Shown here: one piece after another, positions 34,655 to 44,200 of the stretch
How the letters are laid out: each line of letters opens with the position of its first letter
How positions within the stretch are numbered: position 1 is the stretch's first letter
From: Ceratorhiza oryzae-sativae
Lineage: Eukaryota > Basidiomycota > Agaricomycetes > Cantharellales > Ceratobasidiaceae
Direction: 5' to 3'
Assembly (NCBI GenBank): GCA_030998015.1
Contig: JARWMV010000060.1
Coordinates: forward strand, 24,850 to 88,849
Length of the DNA stretch: 64,000 nucleotides
Position numbers and translations under genes: made by a program
The notes under the pieces: model-generated
What the model saw: the letters and a program-made list of their open reading frames with translations, nothing else
The model's database searches: none
What the model was told of the DNA's origin: nothing

Positions 34655-35054
34655 AATGCCAGCACTGGCTAGCCACATACGCGTTTACATGAACAAGCAG
34701 TCCTATGCCAACTTGGTTTATCTATCTGGACAAATAATGGGGTTGCGAGACGGAGCCCGCGGAGCTCGCACAGGCGATACTGAAGCTCACCATCCGGATT
34801 GTCACCACGCAACACCCCGTTGCTTCTCTTGGGTTGCCAGCCCGGCGCTGCAAGTTGTGCTCGCAGTTCCTGCGTGCCCCAAACTACCGAGACCTCGAAG
34901 TGACATCGGATATCCATACATATCAGTCAACCATGATACGCCGAAAGCTTCGGCTCGGAACCTCAGCTTCATCTCAATTCGTCTGGAGTGGTGTGCCGTT
35001 GCTCTTGGCGATGCCAGGAGTGCGGTTTGAGCTGACGGATGACTGGCACAGCTG
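34655..35054 (+). pseudogene. F-box gene fragment, interrupted
   Basis: RMPALASHIRVYMNKQSYANLVYLS (34655-34731) matches the F-box start of protein B. SSQFVWSGVPLLLAMPGVRFEL (about 34970-35040) matches the next part, ASFVWSEVRFEALLSTIPGV. In protein B these parts are contiguous; here about 210 bp of unrelated sequence lies between them. No leucine-rich region follows; the TMEM184-type gene starts 140 bp downstream. It is therefore a truncated, disrupted F-box remnant. Confidence 0.55.
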
Positions 35055-35195
35055 ATGTGAGGCCGCAAGCGACGTACGCGTGATGAGGTCATGCCGATCG
35101 CCCGGCGGCTATGTGTTGTGCGGGCGACGAAAGCGGATGCTCTCAGATCCGGCCACCGCCACCTGTCGATTGTGCGTGTCCCACCGTCGCCGACA

Positions 35196-37824
35196 ATGGC
35201 GGACACAGGCCTTATGGAAGGCGGCTCTGGCTCTGGCCTGCCGGTCTCCGTCCTTCTCACCGCGGGCATTGCGACCGTGGTGGCGACAATCGTCTCAACC
35301 TGGTCCATATGCTCGCATCTAAAGAATTACAGGAAGCCAGCCCTACAGAGGTACGCTGTCCCCCAACGCCAGCACGAAGCATGCTGATAGATGGCTAGAA
35401 TGGTTATTCGTATCATGGTCATGGTTCCATTATACGGCATATCTTCGTACATATCTCTCTTCTCGCTCGAGGCTGGTATCATTATCGACGTCATACGTGA
35501 TGTCTACGAGGTAACTAGCATGATATATCTCCAAGTACTAGGCTCATATCCTCCACAGGCATTCGTCATCTACTGCTTTTTCCACCTTCTGCTCATTTAC
35601 CTCGGCGGCGAGCGCTCATTGCTTATTCTGCTCTACGGTCGCGAGCCAAAGGAGCATGCATTCCCCGTTAGCCTGTTCAAGCGAGAGCTTGATGCGTCGG
35701 ACCCTTTCACGTTTTTGTTCTTGCGGCGTGGCATCTTGCGTGAGTGGTTACGGTTCGGATCCCAGTGACCTCATTGGCTGATGTGTCCACTCATACAGAA
35801 TATGTGCAGGTCAAGCCGGTGCTGGCCGCTGTGACTCTCCTGCTCAAGGCACTTGGAAAGTACAGGGAAGGTTCGTTCAGAGTTGACGCTGGATACCTCT
35901 ATGTCAGTATCGTGTACAACGCGTCGATCTTCCTGAGCCTATACTGTCTCGCAATGTTCTGGGTCTGTGTCAACGCAGACTTGAAGCCGTTCCGGTGAGT
36001 CCCGGTCCTTTGGGTAGACGTTATAACCACTCAACAAGTGACGATCAGCCCCATGCCCAAGTTCTTGTGTGTCAAGGGTATTCTATTTTTCTCGTTCTGG
36101 CAGTCTATTACCATCTCCTTCCTGGTCTCTGTTGGAGCCATCAAACGTCGTATGTACTTTTATTATTCCTTACGCTCTCTCTAACCAATGCTACGTAGTT
36201 GGATCATATACCGACGTAGAACACATCTCACTTGCTATAACAGACACTCTTATCTGCTACGAAATGCCCCTCTTTGCCATTGCCCACTCGTTCGCCTTTT
36301 CGACCTCAGACTTTACCGACCCTTCCCCCCACCACGTCGCACGCATGCCCTTCTTACACGCCCTCCGCGACGCCTTTGGGATTCTCGACGTCGTTGTTGA
36401 TGCTCGTTCGACGCTTAGAGGTGGAGTTACGTACAAGGCGTACGAACCTGCGGAAGGCGGCATGCACCAGGGTACCGGGCGAGACCGCAGGATACGAGCC
36501 GGACTGCGGTACGCCGCTGGAGGAAAGAAGAAATACTGGTTACCGATGCCAGTTGACGACTCGGGTCCCGTTATCGGACCGATTGCAAAGGCACGTCGAG
36601 CACTCGAGGAGCGGTATCATGACGACCGAGGATATGCCCCATTGACAGAAGAACAAGCCGCCGAGGTTGTGCATTCGGAATCATCGTCGTCTGACTCGGA
36701 GGACGGCGGAAAACATTTCACGGTTCCCGGTGCTTTTGACGTGCAATTCGAGTCTCGCAACTCGCTAGCGATCCTCCATTTCCGGAGGAGCAAACGCGAA
36801 GACGCCATGTACGATGATGCGCGTAAGCTCGTATTTGGAGACTACAACTACCCGGTCATCGACTGCTCGAGTGAAGCGGCTCGTGCGAGGATATGGGAAG
36901 CGGAAGAAGGAATTCTGAGGGACCAGCGTGCGGCAGCGTTTGATCCAAATCTGGGCGGTGTGGTCGTTGCTCCGAGGAGATACGGCGCAACTGACGTTGG
37001 GCCGAGGGGCGTTTATGGCAAGTGGGCCGCCGGCGAGGGCGACGAGGAGGACCGGTTAGAACCCCAACCCGGCCAGCCAGTCGATATCGACATGAGGAAC
37101 GGAAAGAGACCGGATATGAGGGTCGCGGGCGTCGACTTGAGGTGGACCCAAGCTGGTTCCAAGGCCGGATCGAGTTCTGGATCTGGAGGCGAGTCGTCGC
37201 GGTTGAGACCCGAGCCTCCGAGATACCCGAGGTCGAACTTGTCTTCGGCCAACCATACCCCGACCGGTCGAGGAGCTCGGACACCCAGCGGGTTGGACAC
37301 GCGCACGCCGCGGACGCAGAGTCCTGCTCCTGGAAAGGGCAGGCCGTTGCCGCCCGATGCGGTTGATTTGGTCGTGGAGGATTCGAATGCGGCAGAGCAG
37401 CGGGCCACGTGGGAGCGGCGCAAGGGAGACCCTGCATTGCGGCCTGGAGGAAAGAGGATGTACAGACGAGGGTATGTGCTCGAGGATGGACGGGAAGCCG
37501 AGGCAGGTTCTTCTCTTGTTCTTGATCTGGGACAAGAGCTTACGCACTTTTGTCCAGGTATCCGTGGAAGAACACGAGCGCCGCGGTGGCTCGGTCGACC
37601 GCACGCGCGTTCGCGTCCAATCCACCAACCAACACGAAGACCAGAAGACACGAGAGGATCAAGGAACAGACGACAAACACGGAGGTGGACCAGAGATGGT
37701 CGAGGCGAATGTGGCTGAACTAACCGTGGCTCGTGCGAGCACACCACCAGCGCACGCAGAGGCTCTGTCCCACGCGTTTGGGAGCGAGAGCGAGAACAGT
37801 TTGAGCCAGAATCCGTGGGCTTGA
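35196..37824 (+). CDS. TMEM184/OST-alpha family (solute transporter Ostalpha) membrane protein
   Basis: The start is MADTGLMEGGSGSG at 35196. Hydrophobic helices follow in order: LPVSVLLTAGIATVVATIV, MVIRIMVMVPLYGISSYISL, the EAGIIIDVIRDVYEAFVIYC segment, YVSIVYNASIFLSLYCLAMF, then FLCVKGILFFSFWQSITISF and the helix starting CYEMPLFAIAHSFAF. The F-LCVKG..FF..WQ motif is characteristic of the family, whose members are seven-helix proteins of endomembrane/vacuolar membranes linked to organic solute or lipid transport. Small introns split the first part. The long cytosolic tail is rich in Ser, Pro, Arg and Gly. The last intron near 37497-37558 is not certain: one reading ends at 37718, the other at 37824 with the final residues NPWA, which I prefer. 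Confidence 0.8.
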
Positions 37825-38903
37825 TTGATTGGATGTTATGTATTTTGTTGTTCATTTGTACGTTCTTCTGCGTGGGCATATCTCAATTTTATCTATAGTT
37901 TTACGTTGCACTTGTGGATTGGCTCCTGAAGTGGAGAGCCAGATGTAGGTGATTAGGCATAGGTCACACCTAAAGGCGACCTGTCAAAAGTCAAGTACTG
38001 GAGGTGCGGCAACACCTTTATATGCTCTTCCTGTTGTCGATTTACTGCTTTACGCACGCGCCATATTGTCTTGTTCATGTCTTTATGTAGCTACCTTACA
38101 GTAGATAAAATCACCTTCTGCTAGCCTAAAAAACTTGCATACACTGAGCTTACCAAGTCGCTTTATCATACTATCATTTCCTATAACATCGGAAATATCC
38201 CAAAGCACAATGCAACAAACTACCATGGCTAGAAATTTGCCATCTCGATGGGCATCTTACACAGGTACATTTGGAGTTGTGACGGGCATAGTGCCATGCC
38301 CATCTGATCTGAATGAAATGGCCAAGTGGGAAGAGCAGAGCGATTGGGGGTCAGGGATTCTTGGACTTGGCATCGAAGCGAGCCAGTGTGTGTACATTCG
38401 CTTGCGCACAAAGGGCGAGGGAGGGGGGTTGGAAGGTCTCCAAGGACGTGTATACAACTTTGTCTTGAGGCGGGATCTATATGCATCATTCATATGCTTT
38501 ATATGCGCATTCTGTATTGGTGGGTTGAGCCCAACTAGTTCCAACCAGGTGGCTGAATTGACCATATCGCCCCTGAACGACCCACACCAATTATCGCTGG
38601 CCCACACAAGATTGGTGGAGCTTGCGCTTTGACCAAATACACACCAATAGCTTTCCCGATATTTCACAGGAAAAACGCAAGCCGCTGGTACATAAATGAG
38701 ACCAGAATGATCACACAAGTGAGGATGATCGGTCTACAGAAAGAAAAGTGACCCTTGACAGACATCCAAACTGGACTGCAGCATCGCAAACCAGGATTTA
38801 TTGGAGTTTCATTCTTTCAATCCATTTGCTTCACTTGGGTGATCATTTTGGTTGCTTGCTCTGCAAAAGTATGGTGGTTTATGGGATGTCATAAGGTGTT
38901 ATA
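37825..38903 (+). other. Intergenic with one unrecognised ORF (38209-38632)
   Basis: A plus-strand frame, best started at 38209 (MQQTTMARNLPSRW) and ending at 38632, would encode about 140 residues with one hydrophobic stretch (ASFICFICAFCIGGL). A TATATG sequence at 38018 and a pyrimidine-rich leader precede it. No family is recognised. It may be an orphan gene or chance. Confidence 0.3.
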
Positions 38904-40514
38904 CAGTTAGCAACAAAACTGTACACATGTAACACACCTGAAATTTGTATGAGTCAGTCCTCCCAAATCACACCTTATGAAGTTGCATGCATATATGCAA
39001 ATGGTAGAGAATCCTGCAGGCTATGCAACGCGAAAATTTTGAACACAGTTGGGCAATAAATGGCTGAGTTATTGTTAGAATGTAATAGGAGGTGTATATG
39101 TATGGTTTTGTAATGTGTCATAGCCACTTGCAACTCCAATACCACATACACTCAGCTACCTCATGAATTTGCTACATGCAACATTAAACATTATTTATAT
39201 ACTATATAATGCTGCTTTCCCATCGATTACAACTCCATACCCCCATTCTCTCATGCCTAAGGCCATTTCTCAAGCTAAAATTGATTCAGTCATTGCATGG
39301 CTTGATGCTGGGCAGTCTGTCACTTGTATCAGAGCTGATTGTCATGTAGCATGCGCCACTGTCACCAAAATATGTGCCCTGTACCGTCCTGACCTTGCTA
39401 AATCCTCTGGTGGGCAACCTCAGAAACTTTCCACAGCTGCGGTCTGCTATGCAGTGTGCCTTGTCATCCATGGCAACTGCATATCCACAAGGCAGGCAAC
39501 CCAAACCCTTGCTGATCTCAGTGGTGAGCCCATACACCCTCAAACTGTGTGTAGGGCCTTGAAGGAGGTGGGTTTACAACCTGTGAAGAAGGTCAAAAAA
39601 CCAAAGCTGACATCAAAGGCTAAATCTGAATGCATGGCCTTTGCTTGGGCACACAAGTACTGGACAATGGAGGATTGGAAATGTGTTCTCTGGCCAGATG
39701 AGACAAAGATTAATCACATGGGGTCAGATGGTGTCAAATGGGGATGGGTATGTGGCAAAAAAAAACTTACAGAAGCAGCTGGTGGTTGGGACAGCCAACT
39801 TTGGTGGAGGTTCCATTATGTTCTGGGGCTGCATGGGCTATGCTGGGACAGGCTATGGATGTAAGCTGGATGTAATGTTGAATAAGGAAGGATATTTGGC
39901 TATTTTGGGCAACAAGCTAGGTCATAGTCTGGAGCATTTAGGCTTTGAGCCAGGGGAAGTGGTGTTTCAGCAAGACAATGCATGCTCACACACAGCCAAG
40001 GTTTGCCTTAAATGGTTTGACAACAATGGCATTGAGCTTATGGAGTGGCCAGCTTACTCACCTGATCTCAATCCTATTGAAAACCTATGGGCAGAGCTGA
40101 AGCAACAGCCTGGTACCTATGAATACCCCCCTTCTGGGATATTGGAGCTCTGGGACTGAGTTCAGACAGAGTGGGATGGAATCACCCCAGGATTTTGTCA
40201 GAACCTTATAGAGAGTATGCCACACAGAATGGCTATGGTTATAGAACACAAGGGAGATACTATTGACTACTAGTTCGCTAGGGGCACATGTTTATTTATT
40301 CCCATTACAAAACTGTATGCATGAGCCTCCTCTATCATTTCATGTATATCTTAACTGTTTCTGTTTCAATCGTGTCCAATATTTCTATGGAATGTAATTT
40401 AAATGTCTCTCTGCTGTTTGCATATATACATGCAATGTTAAAAGGTGTGATTCGGGAGGACTGACATGCACAAGTTTTAGGTGTGTTACATGCATACAGT
40501 TTCATTGCTAACTG
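38904..40514 (+). mobile_element. Tc1/mariner DNA transposon, nearly complete (1611 bp)
   Basis: The element starts CAGTTAGCAA (38904) and ends TTGCTAACTG (40514). TA lies directly outside at both ends (38902-38903, 40515-40516), the target duplication of this superfamily. The terminal inverted repeats are about 106 bp (38904-39010 and 40409-40514) with a few mismatches, and contain the shared stretch GTCAGTCCTCCC. One transposase frame fills the interior on the plus strand. CpG is scarce within the element compared with flanking genes. Confidence 0.9.
39253..40273 (+). pseudogene. Tc1-type transposase, DD34E, with one frameshift and one nonsense codon
   Basis: The likely start is MPKAISQAKIDSV at 39253. 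The N-terminal part holds two helix-turn-helix-like regions (residues about 5-50 and 60-120). The catalytic triad is visible: WPDETKIN (about 39695), QQDNACSHTAK (about 39970), and SPDLNPIENLW (about 40070), with 34 residues between the second D and the E. The frame breaks at a run of nine A (39757-39765), after WGWVCGK, and continues one base over. A TGA at 40157-40159 (LWD-stop-VQTEWDGI) fits a CGA-to-TGA change; the frame then runs to TAG at 40271-40273. The protein would be about 340 residues, the usual Tc1 length. Transposase of this class cuts and pastes the element at TA sites. Confidence 0.85.
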
Positions 40515-40516
40515 TA

Positions 40517-40989
40517 TAACTGAGGGAAAGATAATAGCATTATGAAGTCTCCTCACACCAGCGTGATGATATTATGAGCACTCATGATATGCCATGAAAA
40601 CATTATATATATATATATCCCTTTTTGATTACACCTGCGGGTTTTGCAAAGATACAGATGCGTTACAGTTCATTTGTTCATGGAGGATACGCTTGAAAAG
40701 GAAAGTGTTTGTTTGGCCAAGATATAAGTGCTCTGCTAACTTTATGTGAAACAGCAATAAATCCAACAGATGGGTCACCCGGCACCTACCTGGATCACCT
40801 ACGTTAGACTCTACAGCAGAGGGAACTGAGGTAACTTTGGCTGAATTACACAGCCCCCGCGGTTACAGTGTGTAACCGGCGCAGTTTACCTCACGGGGGC
40901 AAATTAGCTCCGGGGCTCTTTCCTGCCACACAGCACCTCTCAGCCAACTTTATTCCCGAACGCTAACTGGGTGCATTCAATCGCTGATT
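40517..40989. other. Intergenic, upstream of SDR copy 2
   Basis: It contains an (AT) microsatellite at about 40604-40617 and a GC-rich inverted stretch (cacagcccccgcggttacag / ctgtgtaacc...) near 40848-40905. No gene. Confidence 0.45.
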
Positions 40990-42210
40990 ATGAAAGTTGC
41001 GATAGTCACCGGAGCAGCTCAAGGTTCAGATATTTCTCTTCACTGGGTGCTTCGAATAGTAACCTCGAGTGCTGCTCCAACATTTTAGGTATTGGACGGG
41101 CAATTGCACTAAGTATACTAACGACACCTAATTATTTTTGCCTCGCTAACATGATATCGAAGAACTTGCCTCCGATGGAGTCGATGTAGCTGTGAACGAT
41201 CTACCAAATCAACAAGGGTTGCTGGAAGAGCTTGTTTCAGAAATTATTGGGCTTGGCCGAAGGTCTATTTTTATTTTAGCAGATGTATCGAAGGAGAATG
41301 AAGTTCAAGAGATGGTAAAAACCACCGTGAACGAACTGGGCCACCTGGAAATTGTAAGTTGCCGTGGCCGAAGCCCCCCGGACTCACTTTCACCTCCACA
41401 GATGGTGGCAAACGCGGGGATACTTGAGCCGCATTCACTTCTTGAGGGTAGAGCTACTCGATTATAACTTTTATGGCATCGCTAATTCCTCTCTTGGCGT
41501 AATAGCTCCAGACGATGTATTTGATAGGATCATGGCGGTTAATTGCAAGGGCACTCTGTATTGTTATCGCGCTGCTGCTGTGCAGATGATTAAACAAGGA
41601 AACGGAGGCCGAATCATCGGTGCATCCAGCATCCTAGGGGTCGCAGGTACAAGTCTCATGGTTCTTTATTCTCTAAAACCATTTATTAACCCGCCAGTAC
41701 AGGCAAAGCGTTGCATGGAGCCTACGCCGCATCGAAGTTTGCTATCCGTGGCATTACCCAAACAGCAGCGCTGGAATGGGGCGAGCATAAGATTACCGTC
41801 AACGCTTATGCCCCGGGAATAATCAATACGCCAGGGGGTAGGCGGTTACCGGCAAACTGATCAGAGCTCCATTGACACGCTTGGTCTTGTAGTGGCTGAG
41901 AACATGCGAAATGTCGAAGGGCTCTTAGAATCGGTATGAGAACTACCTTGGACTTCATCTTGTGAAATGCCCTCAAAAGGCTCGATACCCAAGGTTTTGC
42001 ACAACGCTGCTATCAAACGACTTGGACAACCAGAGGAAATTGCTGCTCTTGTGAGTTTCCTGGCCTCAGACGGTGCTTCCTATATTACAGGTCAGTCAAG
42101 AGCCACAGCAGCTACATGAAAGTGGTGCTGATGTATAGCACCCATTTATGTTCGATTTTATTTGAGCAGGGCAGACACTCATGGCGAACGGTGGCAACGT
42201 TTTGAGCTAG
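40990..42210 (+). CDS. Short-chain dehydrogenase/reductase, copy 2 (acetoin/diacetyl reductase-like)
   Basis: The start MKVAIVTGAAQ at 40990 is followed by an intron and GIGRAIAL. Next come SDGVDVAVNDLP, ADVSKENEVQEMV, MVANAGI, MAVNCKGTLYCYRAAAVQMI, GRIIGASS, YAASK (catalytic YxxxK, about 41728) and EWGEHKITVNAYAPGIINTP. It ends ASYITGQTLMANGGNVLS, TAG at 42208-42210. Intron positions match copy 1 at 23404-24606, and protein identity is high through the core. The length fits a classical SDR. A gene duplicate that has diverged; both copies keep the catalytic residues, so both may be active. It lies immediately after the mariner element, about 470 bp away. Confidence 0.75.
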
Positions 42211-42622
42211 GGAATGATGTGCATAGCTCTGTCCCTTTTCTCACATCGGGGTTTCATAGATCGTCAAGAAGTGATGGAAGTTGTACAAAATATGCAATAT
42301 ATGTATGTCCAAGTAGGTTATCAAAGGGGGAAGTCCATCGATCGAGGCAGCCTTATTAGCACCTCTCGTTGAGTCCACAACAGCAGGCTACTTCATGTAT
42401 TATGCTGCCCTACATTTAAATGAACTGGCCCTATCGTTGAAATTGTAGGATCTCAAATCGTTAGCACCTAAAAGTGGAACAGTTAACAAAAGGCTGTTGT
42501 AGCATGGTGTAGAACGTACCTGGGTAGATGATCCATCCCCCTGGGGTGTTGCCTTGGCAATCCCAACCACTTCGTGGAAGCGATCCCATTAGTTATAGTA
42601 TCTTTGAAGTGTTTATTACCAC
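42211..42622. other. Convergent intergenic region
   Basis: Between SDR copy 2 and the minus-strand secreted-protein gene. Nothing recognised. Confidence 0.45.
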
Positions 42623-43142
42623 CTACTCGTATAGCAAGCACGCCAAGCCTTGATCGGGGCCAAAACTCGAAACTTGAGCGTTAAATTCTTTGCCGAAATT
42701 GACACATTGATCAGAGCTAACGATGGTCCATGAGTAATGCTCAAATCCAGATATGATGTAATGATACCCACTTGAACCTCGCTACATACAACTGTAGGGA
42801 TGAAATCAATGATTCAGATTCATGATCTCGTATGCAAATTGACCTACGCAATTGCCCTTGAATTGAATTGCATCGCAGAAATATACGCCTCCACTGAGGG
42901 GCACAGCTGCAGGAGTCTATGTTATAGTTGAGGTAAGCTTAAAAACAGGACTCGTGTCTGTGAGTAACGCATACATTCGGCGTATGTTTCACAACGTTAC
43001 TTGGGTCGAGCTCGGCTGGGGTGGTCGTTTTACCATCCCAGCCGAGCTGCGTCTTCCAATCAACGTCATCACGACCGACTAATGTCGGGGAACACAGAAC
43101 CGCAGAAGCAAGGGACAGTACGTAAATCGAAGCGGCTCGCAT
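42623..43142 (-). CDS. Small secreted cysteine-containing protein
   Basis: Read on the minus strand. The ATG at 43140-43142 opens a signal peptide (MRAASIYVLSLASAVLCSP), then TLVGRDDVDWKTQLGWDG and NVVKHTPNVCV. A short intron leads to GGVYFCDAIQFKGNCV (about 42860-42910), and a second intron leads to FEHYSWTIVSSDQCVNFGKEF and FGPDQGLACLLYE, TAG at 42623. The mature protein is about 100 residues with spaced cysteines. The GVYFCxxxxFxGxC / QCVNF / SSFGPDxGxxCxLY pattern resembles a fungal family of small crystallin-fold-like secreted proteins. In plant-associated fungi such proteins are effector candidates; that role is not shown here. Splice sites are not fully certain. Confidence 0.55.
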
Positions 43143-43361
43143 AATGAAGTCAAGGAAGGGGGGCAAGGGCTGGAAGCGACCACAGTGGAGAGGCTTGGTC
43201 TTTGGGGCCAGTTCATGCCCTACATTTATACATGATACTCAATTGGCGCTGGTAGTGGGCGGCAAGCCAACTTCTTGGCACCCGCTCATTACGCATCCAT
43301 TCAATATTCGATCCGGGCAAGACGGTGGCTAGCATCACCATGGCTGTGTGATCTTACCTCG

Positions 43362-43565
43362 AATCGGTAATCGATCCATCCATAGGGTGGTCTCTCGTAT
43401 GGGATCCACGAGAAGCTATGAATTGATGACAGCAAGTCCCAGGCCCGAAGACCAACAATGCCGCTGACAAATGGGAGGACCATAGCAGATACGGGGGTCA
43501 CATTGATAGAGGTATTCGAATGAATGGTTACATTGGCGTCAAGAATATGCTGTACCCCGAAGCGA
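43362..43565 (-). CDS. Probable orphan exon(s), unknown protein
   Basis: On the minus strand an open stretch without stops carries four possible N-glycosylation-like Asn sites (DANVTIHSNTSINVT) and then VLPFVSGIVGLRAWDLLSS and PYERPPYGWIDYRFE. It ends exactly at a good donor, CGAG|GTAAGA. This looks like a genuine exon of a secreted or membrane protein, but I could not trace the start or the last exon. Confidence 0.3.
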
Positions 43566-44200
43566 CCCGGCGGTAGAATGATAGAGTACCTAGCTCAGCT
43601 CACAAGTGACAGGCTGCTTCATACGGCTAGTTGAGCGGAAACTACTGCCACCAAGTCACGGGTAGTAAGAGGCACAGCTTTAAGTATTCAAAAGAAGAGA
43701 CTGAAAGTGTCCATAGTGCCGGGATTCTCCACACCGAAGCCGGGATTTGTAACACATACTCTGGCTGCCGAGATGATTCGGGAGCTTGCAGCAAACAAAT
43801 GATTCGAATCTGTGAGATTTATGCATAATCCGATGAGCGTCTATCGTCCTTATGCTATGTAAATCCCAGGAAAGTACCAGTGGCCTTCATGATAGGGGTA
43901 GATCGGGATGTGTGACTATGGGAGCTCAATGTTACTGGTACAGTCGCCGCGCGCATCATGTTCGGATATTCAATGCGGTTCGCATCACTCTTTGAATGTG
44001 TAGGATCCATTCCACTCTTGTATTGTGGTGGGAGGTTAGAGAGGGGATTGGTCATATTTGCGCCAGCTTGGTGTAATTAAGCGCCGGGCTATTGCCACCA
44101 GCCTGTACCCTCCTCAACAACCTTTGACGTCAAAATTGGTTCACGCATCCGATATTTCGCTGGCCTTGGCCGCTGTTATTTCTTGTCTTTCTCACGGAAT
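43566..44200. other. Intergenic upstream of the nucleotidyltransferase gene
   Basis: No gene recognised. The pyrimidine-rich ttatttcttgtctttctcac just before 44201 fits a promoter/leader. Confidence 0.4.

Noticed and set aside
36856..37879. Long minus-strand frames (193, 190 and 288 codons)
   Set aside because: Antisense to the Ser/Pro/Arg/Gly-rich tail of the TMEM184-type gene, where codon bias leaves the complement open. No family resemblance.
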